A stretch of DNA of 5,806 bases. Source: Thermoplasmata archaeon. GTDB taxonomy: Archaea > Thermoplasmatota > Thermoplasmata > Thermoplasmatales > Thermoplasmataceae. Shown here one piece after another: positions 1 through 5,806 of the stretch (position 1 is the stretch's first letter; each line of letters opens with the position of its first letter). The stretch covers positions 1-5,806 of the forward strand of contig JAKBQK010000260.1 of assembly GCA_021835265.1 (NCBI GenBank), written 5' to 3'. Made by a program: the position numbers and the translations under genes. The notes below the pieces were generated by a model. The model ran no database searches, was not told the origin of the DNA, and worked only from the letters and a program-made list of their open reading frames with translations.

Positions 1-28
1 ACGAAGAAGAGCAATACTGAATATTCCC
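1..28. repeat. Left arm of a perfect 28-bp inverted repeat (partner at 196-223)
   Basis: Bases 1-28 are the exact reverse complement of bases 196-223. The match stops at base 29 and may continue beyond the window's left edge. The right arm lies inside the coding frame of the large membrane protein, whose frame is open from 21 and is closed by a TGA at 18-20 within this arm. The arm therefore looks like an inverted copy of coding DNA, not a native 5' region. It could be a fold-back assembly or amplification chimera, or a genuine inversion or inverted duplication. Confidence 0.9.
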
Positions 29-80
29 GTCCATTCTCGTAGTATCATGGGATTTTTTATTTTTTATAAGTTCCTTTTCC

Positions 81-3000
81 ATGCCAGTTGGTATATATAT
101 TCTTCTTAATCGTTTGAATTTCAGACGTATAACGCAGGTAGCTGGTAGCATTTTTTATTCTCTGAATCCACTGTCTATACTAATGGGAATAGACTGGGAA
201 TATTCAGTATTGCTCTTCTTCGTTCCTATTCTTTTTCTTTTTCTTCTCAAATTTTACGAAAGCAAAAAAATTAAGGATATGATATATGTAGACGTAGTAA
301 TTTTTCTGCTGTTTGCTACCCAGGGCCTTGACTATTTCAAATTCATAATCTTCATCTTTGTGGCAATAATTCTTCTTTCTGTTATTGAAGCTAATTGGAA
401 GAAGACATTAAAGAACACTGCAATAGTCGGGGCAGCACTCACTGTTCTTCTGATTATGTTGATCCCGGCGGTTATTTCAACCTTAGAGGCATTTCTGATT
501 TTTAAGTCTTCAGCATCATCTAGCAGTGCTGTTACTTCTGCACTGTACTCGATAGCTCAGTTTGAGTATTCAGCGAGTTCAGTCCAGGGGACAATTTTTG
601 CCCTTCCATACGTTTCAAGCCAGCTAACTTCGATAGCCTACGAAAGTAGCTGGTTTGGATTACTTTATCTTTCCCTAATAGTGTTCAGCATAATCTTTGC
701 AATTTCCAGTCATAATAGATATAGAAGAGTTAACCTAACGCTCGTGGCTCTACTCTTCTTACTTCTAATTTTTCAATACGGGGTGTATAATGGCTCGCTC
801 CTTTACCTCTTTCATATTTCATATGTTGATATATATAATTACCCTTTGTTCTTTTATTTCACTCAAATGTTTATATATGCATTCTTTTTTTCTCAACTTT
901 TAGAATCATCTTTTGATAAACTGATCAGTCATCGTTCATTCTCAGGCCGCAAAAGATTCTCACATTTTGCCGTAATAGCATTTACGGTTGTTGTTATAGC
1001 ACTAGTATTATTGTCCTCAATGCCAGTAATGCAATATGAAATCCAATCCAATCCGGTAGGCGTCAAGGCTGGAGCCCCCAGTTATGTGACAGATCTTACA
1101 CTTTCTCTGAAGCCTTATCAGGGTGAAAGGATCATGGTGCTTCCAGAAAACACAACATCACTTAGTTATGTATATGTTGGGGCTCCCCAGACAGATGTGT
1201 ATGGTTTTCCCTACGGATACCAAAACTTTGCAAAGGAATTTCCTAACCCGTACGGTTTCGAAAATATGTCTGGATATTTTGTAAATTCTGACATCCCTGC
1301 ACTTTCCCTAGAGCTTTTAGAACACGATATTCAGGTGATAGTTATTTTAAATCCAGGGTCAGTTGCGCCAATAACCTCTGAAGGTGTGCAGCTTGATGGT
1401 GGCGGGGCAATTTTTGCTAACGAGATTAATGCAACGGGACTCTATAAAATAGAGACGCGTAATCAATATTTCATAATATACACCTTAATGACATCCTCTA
1501 TCAATACCCCTTATTCTAATGTGAACCTATTTGTGAATAATCTAACCTTTGCAAGGGTCACACCGGTGAATGATCTTGCAATAGTAACCTCAAACTATTC
1601 TTATTCGGAAATTCCAATATCAATTTCATTGCCTGCGGGAGTTATGCCTGACTCATCAGGGATTTATGATCAGCTTATATTCGCTCCTTTGTCCCTTAGT
1701 GGTTCGATAAACGCAAACTTCAGCAATATAATGTTCAGATATACCAATGGTACATGCATTCCTGCTTGGATAGAAAATATTACGAGTAATGGTGCTTATA
1801 TTTATCTGAAACTCGACGGTGAATTTAACAGAACAATAGATGTCATGATTTTTCCTGAAAATTCAACCATTCCATTTTCTAGTGGTTATCTTGGAGAAGC
1901 TCCCCAGATTTCAGGTACAGGAACTACGGTTCTTCCAAATGGGATCAAATATTCATCCGTTGCTGTGGGTGCGTATGGATATGGATACGAAGGATCAAAC
2001 TATACATTGAATTTTACCTTCAATCCTTCACAATTCTCGAATCTGGAAAACAGGAATCTTTCTAATTTAGGTTTTTACACATATTCAGGTTCACTACTCA
2101 GCGCCCAGATACATGGAACACCGACTAATACTTCCACTAGTACAGTTGTATCAATATCATTCCCTGGAGGCGTACATTACTTTCTGATGCAACACCGGAA
2201 CTATAATATATTTTATATAGGTTTTGCGAAAAAGGATGTGAATTTAAGCTCTCTCCACTCCCATGTGACTTACACACCGCAGCCTGATCTTGCAGTAGGT
2301 TACGTTCCATTTGCAGTCAGGAATTTTGGTTTCTATGATTTACATGACAATGGCAAGAATGTATTCCCAGAATACAATGCCTATATAAATGGTTATGCAT
2401 CTGCAAATGGATGGGGATTTGGAGTTCCTGTTCCCGGTTATGGGTTGCTTTCTTTTGCCTATTATCCGCCAGATTTTACGTATGTCAATAACCTTGGGAC
2501 TATCCGAAGCGGAATGCTTGCAGAGACTCTCTCGTATATAGGTGGTCAGGAGGCATCCCCGCTCTATATTTCGAATCAGAGCACTTCGGCATTTTTTGGT
2601 AATATACCGGTGTCGTATGTTAACTTTAAGCCTGCCAACCAGTTGAATTCTACTGAGATCGGGTGGATATCAAACACAACTTCTGAAAGGGCGATGATTG
2701 CAGAGAACTTCAACAATTCGACATCATTTGTGTATAAGAATATTATGAACGTGAATCTTACTCAGAAAGTCAATTTGTATGGTATATTTTTGAATGGGGA
2801 TAATGCAGAATTCATTTTGAATTCCAATAAAATATCGAATTTCATCGTTCATTCAGAGTATAAATACATAAGTTTATCCAATGTGTGGGGAGGCTCCATA
2901 GTTAGCTATTATTCACTGATAGTCGCTTCTCCTGAAGGCAATATTATGCCTTTCGTAAGCTATGGAAACATGTCTGTGTATCAGGCATATTTTCATGACT

Positions 3001-3617
3001 CTCCTATAGATAATCCTGTCTATCAGAATGAGACTGCTGTCGTTACCGCATATCCATTTCTTGGTTCGGGAGATAATGGAATTACCTGGAAGGTAAACGG
3101 AATTGTTTTTGACGGTAACAGCATCTCCATAAGTTTTAACGCCCTGGGAAACCATACTATTTATCTTAGTTACTTGAATAAGACATTCACGTATAATATT
3201 AGTGTGTTACCAGTCCCCTCGCAGGGCATATATTTAAGTAACGTATCATTTCCTGCCCCTGGCACATATGCAATTCCGGTATCCATGGGATCTGGCAATG
3301 AATCGATAATCAAAACCTATGTAAACGGAATAATAGAAAACAGTTCTTCAGGGAAATTGGCATACCATTATAGGTTTGCAGGGCGCTATATCGTTCTTGT
3401 ACGTGTCTATAATTCCGCCGGATTCTACCAATATACCATAAACGTCTGCATAGGCAATGCGGCCCATTATACTATTGTAGACTGGATGTACCTATTATAT
3501 AATGTCTTGTTTACTGTAGGGGCAATCCTTTTCATGCTGGTTCCAGCAGTAAGAAGTTCAGCGTACCGTGTCACTAGTAAATTTCTAAGAATAATCCGTC
3601 TGATGCATAATTCTTAA
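81..3617 (+). CDS. Large polytopic membrane glycoprotein, YfhO/GT-C-like N-terminus with long extracytoplasmic region (5'-truncated)
   Basis: From the ATG at 81 this encodes 1178 residues, but the frame is open from 21 and reads as membrane protein before that ATG (ILVVSWDFLFFISS), so the ATG is probably internal and the real start lies beyond the rearranged edge at 28/29. Hydrophobic helices lie near residues 42-58, 70-80, 87-103, 113-134, 191-209, 218-236, 254-274 and 295-315. Residues about 330-1130 look extracytoplasmic: they are rich in Ser, Asn, Tyr and Gly and carry about 29 N-X-S/T sequons by my count. Residues 410-424 (LLEHDIQVIVILNPG) resemble the 'L..l.V.Yviv' strand of YfhO-like proteins. 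Residues about 500-600 recall DUF2341 (FRYTNGTCIPAWIENI). Residues about 980-1043 and 1048-1122 look like two Ig/PKD-type beta domains. A last helix (about 1133-1155) and a basic tail anchor the C-terminus. The likely role is surface-glycan transfer or an envelope glycoprotein. No catalytic residue is identified. The protein is certainly membrane-bound; its function is a guess. Confidence 0.8.
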   Translation: MPVGIYILLNRLNFRRITQVAGSIFYSLNPLSILMGIDWEYSVLLFFVPILFLFLLKFYESKKIKDMIYVDVVIFLLFATQGLDYFKFIIFIFVAIILLSVIEANWKKTLKNTAIVGAALTVLLIMLIPAVISTLEAFLIFKSSASSSSAVTSALYSIAQFEYSASSVQGTIFALPYVSSQLTSIAYESSWFGLLYLSLIVFSIIFAISSHNRYRRVNLTLVALLFLLLIFQYGVYNGSLLYLFHISYVDIYNYPLFFYFTQMFIYAFFFSQLLESSFDKLISHRSFSGRKRFSHFAVIAFTVVVIALVLLSSMPVMQYEIQSNPVGVKAGAPSYVTDLTLSLKPYQGERIMVLPENTTSLSYVYVGAPQTDVYGFPYGYQNFAKEFPNPYGFENMSGYFVNSDIPALSLELLEHDIQVIVILNPGSVAPITSEGVQLDGGGAIFANEINATGLYKIETRNQYFIIYTLMTSSINTPYSNVNLFVNNLTFARVTPVNDLAIVTSNYSYSEIPISISLPAGVMPDSSGIYDQLIFAPLSLSGSINANFSNIMFRYTNGTCIPAWIENITSNGAYIYLKLDGEFNRTIDVMIFPENSTIPFSSGYLGEAPQISGTGTTVLPNGIKYSSVAVGAYGYGYEGSNYTLNFTFNPSQFSNLENRNLSNLGFYTYSGSLLSAQIHGTPTNTSTSTVVSISFPGGVHYFLMQHRNYNIFYIGFAKKDVNLSSLHSHVTYTPQPDLAVGYVPFAVRNFGFYDLHDNGKNVFPEYNAYINGYASANGWGFGVPVPGYGLLSFAYYPPDFTYVNNLGTIRSGMLAETLSYIGGQEASPLYISNQSTSAFFGNIPVSYVNFKPANQLNSTEIGWISNTTSERAMIAENFNNSTSFVYKNIMNVNLTQKVNLYGIFLNGDNAEFILNSNKISNFIVHSEYKYISLSNVWGGSIVSYYSLIVASPEGNIMPFVSYGNMSVYQAYFHDSPIDNPVYQNETAVVTAYPFLGSGDNGITWKVNGIVFDGNSISISFNALGNHTIYLSYLNKTFTYNISVLPVPSQGIYLSNVSFPAPGTYAIPVSMGSGNESIIKTYVNGIIENSSSGKLAYHYRFAGRYIVLVRVYNSAGFYQYTINVCIGNAAHYTIVDWMYLLYNVLFTVGAILFMLVPAVRSSAYRVTSKFLRIIRLMHNS
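196..223. repeat. Right arm of the 28-bp inverted repeat (partner at 1-28)
   Basis: These 28 bases, within the first fifth of the membrane domain (residues about 39-48), are repeated exactly and inverted at the window start. The arms are separated by 167 bases that remain in the protein's reading frame. This arm is in normal coding context (DWEYSVLLFF), so it is taken as the original copy. Confidence 0.9.
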
Positions 3618-3683
3618 TTCCCTGACCATTAGGCACTATGTTCTTGTGTTTTCCCATGCTTTGCGGGGTAGTAAGAGTTATAT

Positions 3684-4079
3684 ATGGATGATTACGATCC
3701 ATTTGCGGTAAAGAGGAAAGGATTCATGGTTCTCATGAGTTCACAGTCGGCCAACAGGGATCAACTTATTCCCCTATATTACACAAGGCAGTTCGTGGAA
3801 AAAGCATACTCATACTCCAAGGACGATCTTTCGCTGCTTCCGCTCAGGGTTCATGGTGAAGAGGCTCTGAGGGGATACCTGTTCATAATATTCCTTTCCC
3901 TGATAGTGTATATGGAGGTGCAGAAAGAGATCGGATCGGTTGAAATGGCATTTGACACATTGCGAAACCTGAAATGCAAAGTGTTCGACAGGGAGATCGT
4001 GATCCAGGAACTGACCAGGGACCAGAAGAAACTCTTCGAGAAGATAGGGGTCATAGTGCCTAATACCATGGGAATTTAG
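3684..4079 (+). pseudogene. C-terminal fragment of an IS4-superfamily (DDE) transposase
   Basis: The 131-residue frame carries the IS4-type signature Y-(2)-R-(3)-E-(6)-K as Y32, R35, E39 and K46 (YYTRQFVEKAYSYSK), where E39 is the third acidic residue of the DDE triad. It is followed by the usual 'lplR.h..e...Gylfi.Fl.Li' segment (residues 52-75). Family members are usually 350-550 residues, so the first two Asp residues and the whole N-terminal half are missing. The in-frame stop at 3672-3674 shows that the upstream coding part is gone, and no terminal inverted repeat is visible. The ATG at 3684, preceded by an AT-rich stretch, is probably internal. The TAG at 4077-4079 is followed immediately and in the same frame by IstB sequence. 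The fragment cannot be an active transposase alone. Confidence 0.75.
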
Positions 4080-4292
4080 GAATTTGTCTCCAACAGATAT
4101 GAGAAATCATCCACGATCTTCACCTCAAACAAATCATTCAGCGAATGGGGTGAGGTGATGGGCGATCAGGTGATGGCATCAGCCATCCTGGACAGGATAC
4201 TCCATCACTGCACTGTCATTAACATAAAGGGCGAGTCATACAGGCTGAAGGACAGGAAGAAGAACTCACTGCCAACAATGAGGAAGGAGTGA
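4080..4292 (+). pseudogene. istB: C-terminal fragment of IstB, IS21-family helper ATPase (relic 1)
   Basis: The frame reads FVSNRYEKSSTIFTSNKSF, then EWGEVMGD, AILDRILHHCTVINIKGESY and a basic tail, ending in TGA at 4290-4292. This matches the C-terminal third of IstB, the AAA+ ATPase that works with the IstA transposase. 'TIFTSNKSF' corresponds to the sensor-1 region and 'LDRILHH' to the conserved end of the ATPase domain. Full IstB is about 240-260 residues; here about 70 remain, so Walker A, Walker B and all of istA are missing. It lies in the same frame as the IS4 fragment, directly after that fragment's stop codon, so the junction is at about 4077-4081. The family call is confident; it is non-functional alone. 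Confidence 0.85.
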
Positions 4293-4317
4293 AAAAGCAA
4301 TGAAAGCTATATATAAG

Positions 4318-4369
4318 GGGGGTCAATTTCAAACCGGCGATTTTGCACAAATCTTGACCGGCGTTTACA
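4318..4369. repeat. Right terminus of IS21-family relic 1
   Basis: This stretch lies 25 bases after the istB stop and ends in the TG...CA-type terminus typical of IS21 elements (GGCGTTTACA, which is TGTAAACGCC on the other strand). It holds two copies of an ACCGGCG motif, the multiple internal repeats expected at IS21 ends. It aligns along its whole length with the terminus at 4488-4540, at the same position relative to an istB stop. The matching left end is not in the window. Confidence 0.8.
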
Positions 4370-4464
4370 TACTGCACCACTGCACGGTGCTGAACATAAA
4401 GGGTGAGTCTTACAGGCTCAAGGACCGGCGGAAGGGCACTCCTCCGCCGTATAAGGGGAAGTGA
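4370..4464 (+). pseudogene. istB: Extreme C-terminal fragment of a second IstB (relic 2)
   Basis: Starting directly at the end of IS21 relic 1, the frame reads ILHHCTVLNIKGESYRLKDR followed by a basic, proline-rich tail (RKGTPPPYKGK) and a TGA at 4462-4464. It is homologous to the last 30 or so residues of relic 1: by hand I count about 12 differences over 65 bases. It is therefore a related but distinct IS21-family element, not a recent duplicate. The fragment begins mid-domain exactly where the relic 1 terminus ends. This suggests that element 1 inserted into this istB, or that the two recombined with loss of the intervening DNA. Confidence 0.8.
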
Positions 4465-4487
4465 AAGAAAATGGAAATCATAAATAT

Positions 4488-4540
4488 GGGTGGACAGATA
4501 CCAGCTGCCGATTTTGGACAATTTTCAGTTGGCGATTACA
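4488..4540. repeat. Right terminus of IS21-family relic 2
   Basis: This stretch begins 24 bases after the second istB stop and ends in GGCGATTACA, giving a TG-starting terminus on the opposite strand. It aligns over its full length with 4318-4369: both carry a shared GATTTTG core and a GGCGxTTACA end. Immediately beyond 4540 the sequence becomes IS256-type transposase on the minus strand, so 4540/4541 is a clean insertion junction. No target-site duplication can be checked because the left end is absent. Confidence 0.75.
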
Positions 4541-4880
4541 GTGATCCTTGATATTGTGGATTTGCTGTATTTGTTGCGCAATAGTTCCTAAAGGATCTTA
4601 TCCATCCTTTATCGATTTTCCCTTCGAATACATAGATACAACAAAATCCTCCATGCCAATGCTTCTCTGGTATGGTCCAAACATGGCTGTCTAAAATCCA
4701 CTGTTCCGATCCCTTGGAACTCTTAGATCATGGATCTTACCATACCTTGTTGCAAGATCCATATTATGATACCCATTTTCCGATCACCCGTTCTCCTCGA
4801 AGAATGCTTGAATCTCTTTCTTGAGGAGAGATTCCATTAACTTCTTCGCTGTCGATCTTACAACCTCAGATTTCCCTTTA
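4541..4880 (-). pseudogene. Decayed N-terminal part of an IS256-family (Mutator) transposase
   Basis: Read on the minus strand from about 4880 downwards, the translation runs VRSTAKKLMESLLKKEIQAF, FFEENG, stop, NGYHNMDLATRYGKIHDLRV, PRDRNSGF, stop, FGPYQRSIGMEDFVVSMYSK. After a frame change comes NKYSKSTISRIT. These are the successive N-terminal landmarks of IS256-type transposases: RNGY-like, 'T.yGkI.dLrVPRDR.g.F', 'pYqR', 'lYs.G.s' and 'kYSksTISrIT'. In-frame stops lie at 4784-4786 (TGA) and 4691-4693 (TAG), and a frameshift falls at roughly 4560-4605. The coding part that should follow 'SRIT', including the catalytic core, is cut off at 4540 by the IS21 terminus. The full family is about 400 residues; about 110 remain. 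Its upstream edge abuts or slightly overlaps the 3' end of the acetyltransferase gene. Confidence 0.8.
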
Positions 4881-5531
4881 TCCAGATCTTCCGTTGATTG
4901 TGTTTCCAAATCTTGAGACAAACTCTGATATATTGGCCGATGAAAGGAGATCAACAGTTTCAATTATCTTCTTTAAGTCCCAGTCCCACCATTTTATCGT
5001 TTCCATTTTTTCTATGATCTCTGGGGGAAAACGAAACTTAAGTACCTTTGCCGGTATTCCTCCGCAAACTGAATAATCCGGTAAAGCCATAGTAACCACG
5101 GAACCCGCAGCTATAACTACTCCATCTCCAATAGTCACCCCCGAAAGGATTTTCGTATCTTCACCTATCCAGACATCATTTCCTATCACAACATCTCCTT
5201 TGCTAGATGGCTGGCCGTCGCAATAGGCACCCGGTAAATCAAATCTAATTCTAAAGGGATAGGTACTAATCCAAGTTGAATTGTGGTTACAGCCTGAAAA
5301 TATCTTGATACCCGGAGACAACGAGCAGAATTTTCCTATGGTAATTTTTGCAGTATCTCCTTTACAACGTCTTATGTAAGGGACCCCATATGTAAATTGT
5401 CCTATTTCAAGTGTACCATTGTTAATTTCAGTGCGCATAATGGACAAAATATAGAGGTTATACAAGAAGCCAAATATCCAGCCAAACATCCGTGATAAAA
5501 GCATTGCAAGTTTAGTTAAATTTTTCCTCAT
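4878..5531 (-). CDS. CatB/XAT-type hexapeptide O-acetyltransferase
   Basis: This 217-residue protein shows the left-handed beta-helix pattern of hexapeptide acyltransferases. A first set of repeats lies at residues about 61-80 (ITIGKFCSLSPGIKI). It is followed by the loop with GCNHN and STYPF, and a second set at about 112-148 (VIGNDVWIG, VTIGDGVVIAAGSVV). The closing elements are GGIPAKVLKFRF (157-168) and WWDW (181-184). His83 matches the position of the catalytic His in the xenobiotic (CatB-like) acetyltransferase group, and the length is normal for that group. The substrate is probably a sugar hydroxyl, with acetyl-CoA as donor, as for relatives in surface-polysaccharide clusters; resistance to a drug is less likely. 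Residues about 9-32 are strongly hydrophobic and could anchor it to the membrane. M15 and M32 are alternative starts, the latter giving a standard soluble form. No Shine-Dalgarno is seen; an AT-rich AAATATT lies about 20-30 bases upstream. The last few residues may come from adjoining insertion-sequence DNA. Confidence 0.85.
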   Translation of the reverse strand: MRKNLTKLAMLLSRMFGWIFGFLYNLYILSIMRTEINNGTLEIGQFTYGVPYIRRCKGDTAKITIGKFCSLSPGIKIFSGCNHNSTWISTYPFRIRFDLPGAYCDGQPSSKGDVVIGNDVWIGEDTKILSGVTIGDGVVIAAGSVVTMALPDYSVCGGIPAKVLKFRFPPEIIEKMETIKWWDWDLKKIIETVDLLSSANISEFVSRFGNTINGRSG

Positions 5532-5556
5532 CCAAAAAGGATAACTTTACAATATT

Positions 5557-5652
5557 TCAAACATACTCCCGTTTCTCGTAGCTCCCAGTTATTTTCCTTG
5601 GCCTTATTAATTTCCCGTTGTTGATGAGGGGGAATTCGTCCCTCTGTGGTAT
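5557..5652 (-). pseudogene. Possible C-terminal remnant of an unidentified gene
   Basis: A minus-strand frame of 31 codons begins after a TGA at 5653-5655 and ends at a TGA at 5557-5559. It reads IPQRDEFPLINNGKLIRPRK, then ITGSYEKREYV, which looks like the charged end of a real protein. It lies 25 bases upstream of the acetyltransferase start in the same direction, as expected for an operon partner whose 5' part was removed by the mobile element to its right. I do not recognise the family. In another frame, an ATG at 5654-5656 opens a 42-codon ORF whose stop overlaps the acetyltransferase start (ATGA); its composition looks less protein-like. Either could be chance. Confidence 0.25.
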
Positions 5653-5663
5653 TCATGGTAGTT

Positions 5664-5691
5664 TGAAACATAATGCAATTGAAATGTTTCA
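5664..5691. repeat. Small inverted repeat (8-bp arms, 12-base spacer)
   Basis: TGAAACAT at 5664-5671 is the exact reverse complement of ATGTTTCA at 5684-5691. It lies between the acetyltransferase gene and the IS3-like ORF start, and could be part of the insertion-sequence end, a protein-binding site or chance in AT-rich DNA. Apart from this and the short minus-strand frame, 5532-5750 shows nothing recognisable. Confidence 0.35.
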
Positions 5692-5750
5692 CGCATCTCT
5701 GGACAAAATACGAAATTAATTATGATCCATGTTGTTCCATTGCCTTATAA

Positions 5751-5806
5751 ATGGCAGCAGGCAGGATATACACACCTGAGGAGAAACTGAAGATCGTCCT
5801 TGATTG
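5751..5806 (+). CDS. Start of an HTH transposase subunit (IS3/IS911 OrfA-like), cut by window end
   Basis: Eighteen codons are visible: MAAGRIYTPEEKLKIVLD. The pattern 'R.YTpEeKlkIVl' is the first helix of the HTH_Tnp_1 domain found in OrfA of IS3-family elements, which binds the element's terminal repeats. OrfB, carrying the DDE core, would be expected beyond the window. An AT-rich stretch at 5711-5722 lies about 30-40 bases upstream, suitable for an archaeal TATA element with a very short leader. The element's left end should fall somewhere between about 5657 and 5740, but I cannot define it. Whether this copy is intact is unknown. Confidence 0.6.
   Translation, partial: MAAGRIYTPEEKLKIVLD

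Noticed and set aside
2913..3155. 80-codon minus-strand ORF inside the large membrane-protein gene
   Set aside because: It is antisense to well-formed coding sequence, and its translation shows no domain or family pattern.
3618..3683. Possible terminator or small ORF after the large gene
   Set aside because: T-rich patches and a 17-codon frame (ATG at 3638) are present, but there is no hairpin and no convincing protein pattern. It is too short to interpret.
3851..4069. 72-codon minus-strand ORF
   Set aside because: It is antisense to the IS4-type transposase fragment, which has a clear signature on the + strand.
4219..4521. 100-codon minus-strand ORF
   Set aside because: It spans both istB tails and an IS21 terminus in antisense. 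It is open only because those sequences lack stops on that strand.
4293..4540. CRISPR-like or regulatory repeat array
   Set aside because: The repeated segments are explained by two homologous IS21 ends with their istB tails. There is no regular repeat-spacer spacing.
4894..5076. 60-codon + strand ORF
   Set aside because: It is antisense to the C-terminal part of the hexapeptide acetyltransferase, whose motifs are unmistakable.
5626..5644. GAGGG...CCCTC hairpin as a terminator
   Set aside because: The stem is only five base pairs with no T-run on either side, which is weak enough to be chance.

Overview
The window looks archaeal, most likely from the Thermoplasmata (my inference). The protein-coding DNA is AT-rich and uses many AGA/AGG arginine and ATA isoleucine codons. 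Start codons lack an obvious Shine-Dalgarno sequence, which fits leaderless transcripts. The large surface protein is packed with N-glycosylation sequons, and several insertion-sequence families sit together. No rRNA, tRNA or CRISPR array is visible.

Layout. (1) Positions 29-3617 (+) carry most of a very large polytopic membrane protein: about eight N-terminal membrane helices, a roughly 800-residue extracytoplasmic part ending in two Ig/PKD-like beta domains, and a C-terminal membrane anchor. It resembles YfhO/GT-C-type surface-glycan proteins, but no function is proven. Its 5' end is missing: bases 1-28 are an exact reverse complement of bases 196-223 inside the gene, and the reading frame closes within that inverted copy. 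The window therefore begins at a fold-back or inversion junction. (2) Positions about 3684-4880 are a graveyard of insertion-sequence remnants lying edge to edge: the C-terminal part of an IS4-superfamily transposase (+), two tandem 3' ends of IS21-family elements (istB tail plus right terminus, twice, +), and the 5' part of a decayed IS256-type transposase gene (-). The junctions suggest that the IS256-type element was there first. One IS21 element entered it, a second IS21 element entered or recombined with the first one's istB, and the left-hand parts were later lost, leaving the IS4 fragment at the new junction. (3) Positions 4878-5531 (-) encode an intact-looking hexapeptide O-acetyltransferase of the CatB/XAT class. 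(4) Positions 5532-5750 hold no convincing gene. There is a short minus-strand frame that may be the tail of a truncated gene, and a small hairpin. (5) At 5751 an HTH transposase subunit (IS3/IS911-like OrfA) begins on the + strand and runs off the window.

How it fits together. The two apparently functional genes, the membrane protein and the O-acetyltransferase, both point towards cell-surface or exopolysaccharide biology. They are now separated by insertion-sequence debris and flanked by another insertion sequence. This looks like an eroding accessory or surface-glycan locus rather than a compact operon. I see no convincing evidence of a new defence or enzymatic system. The items most worth checking are the edge inverted repeat, the architecture of the large glycoprotein and the stacked insertion-sequence junctions.
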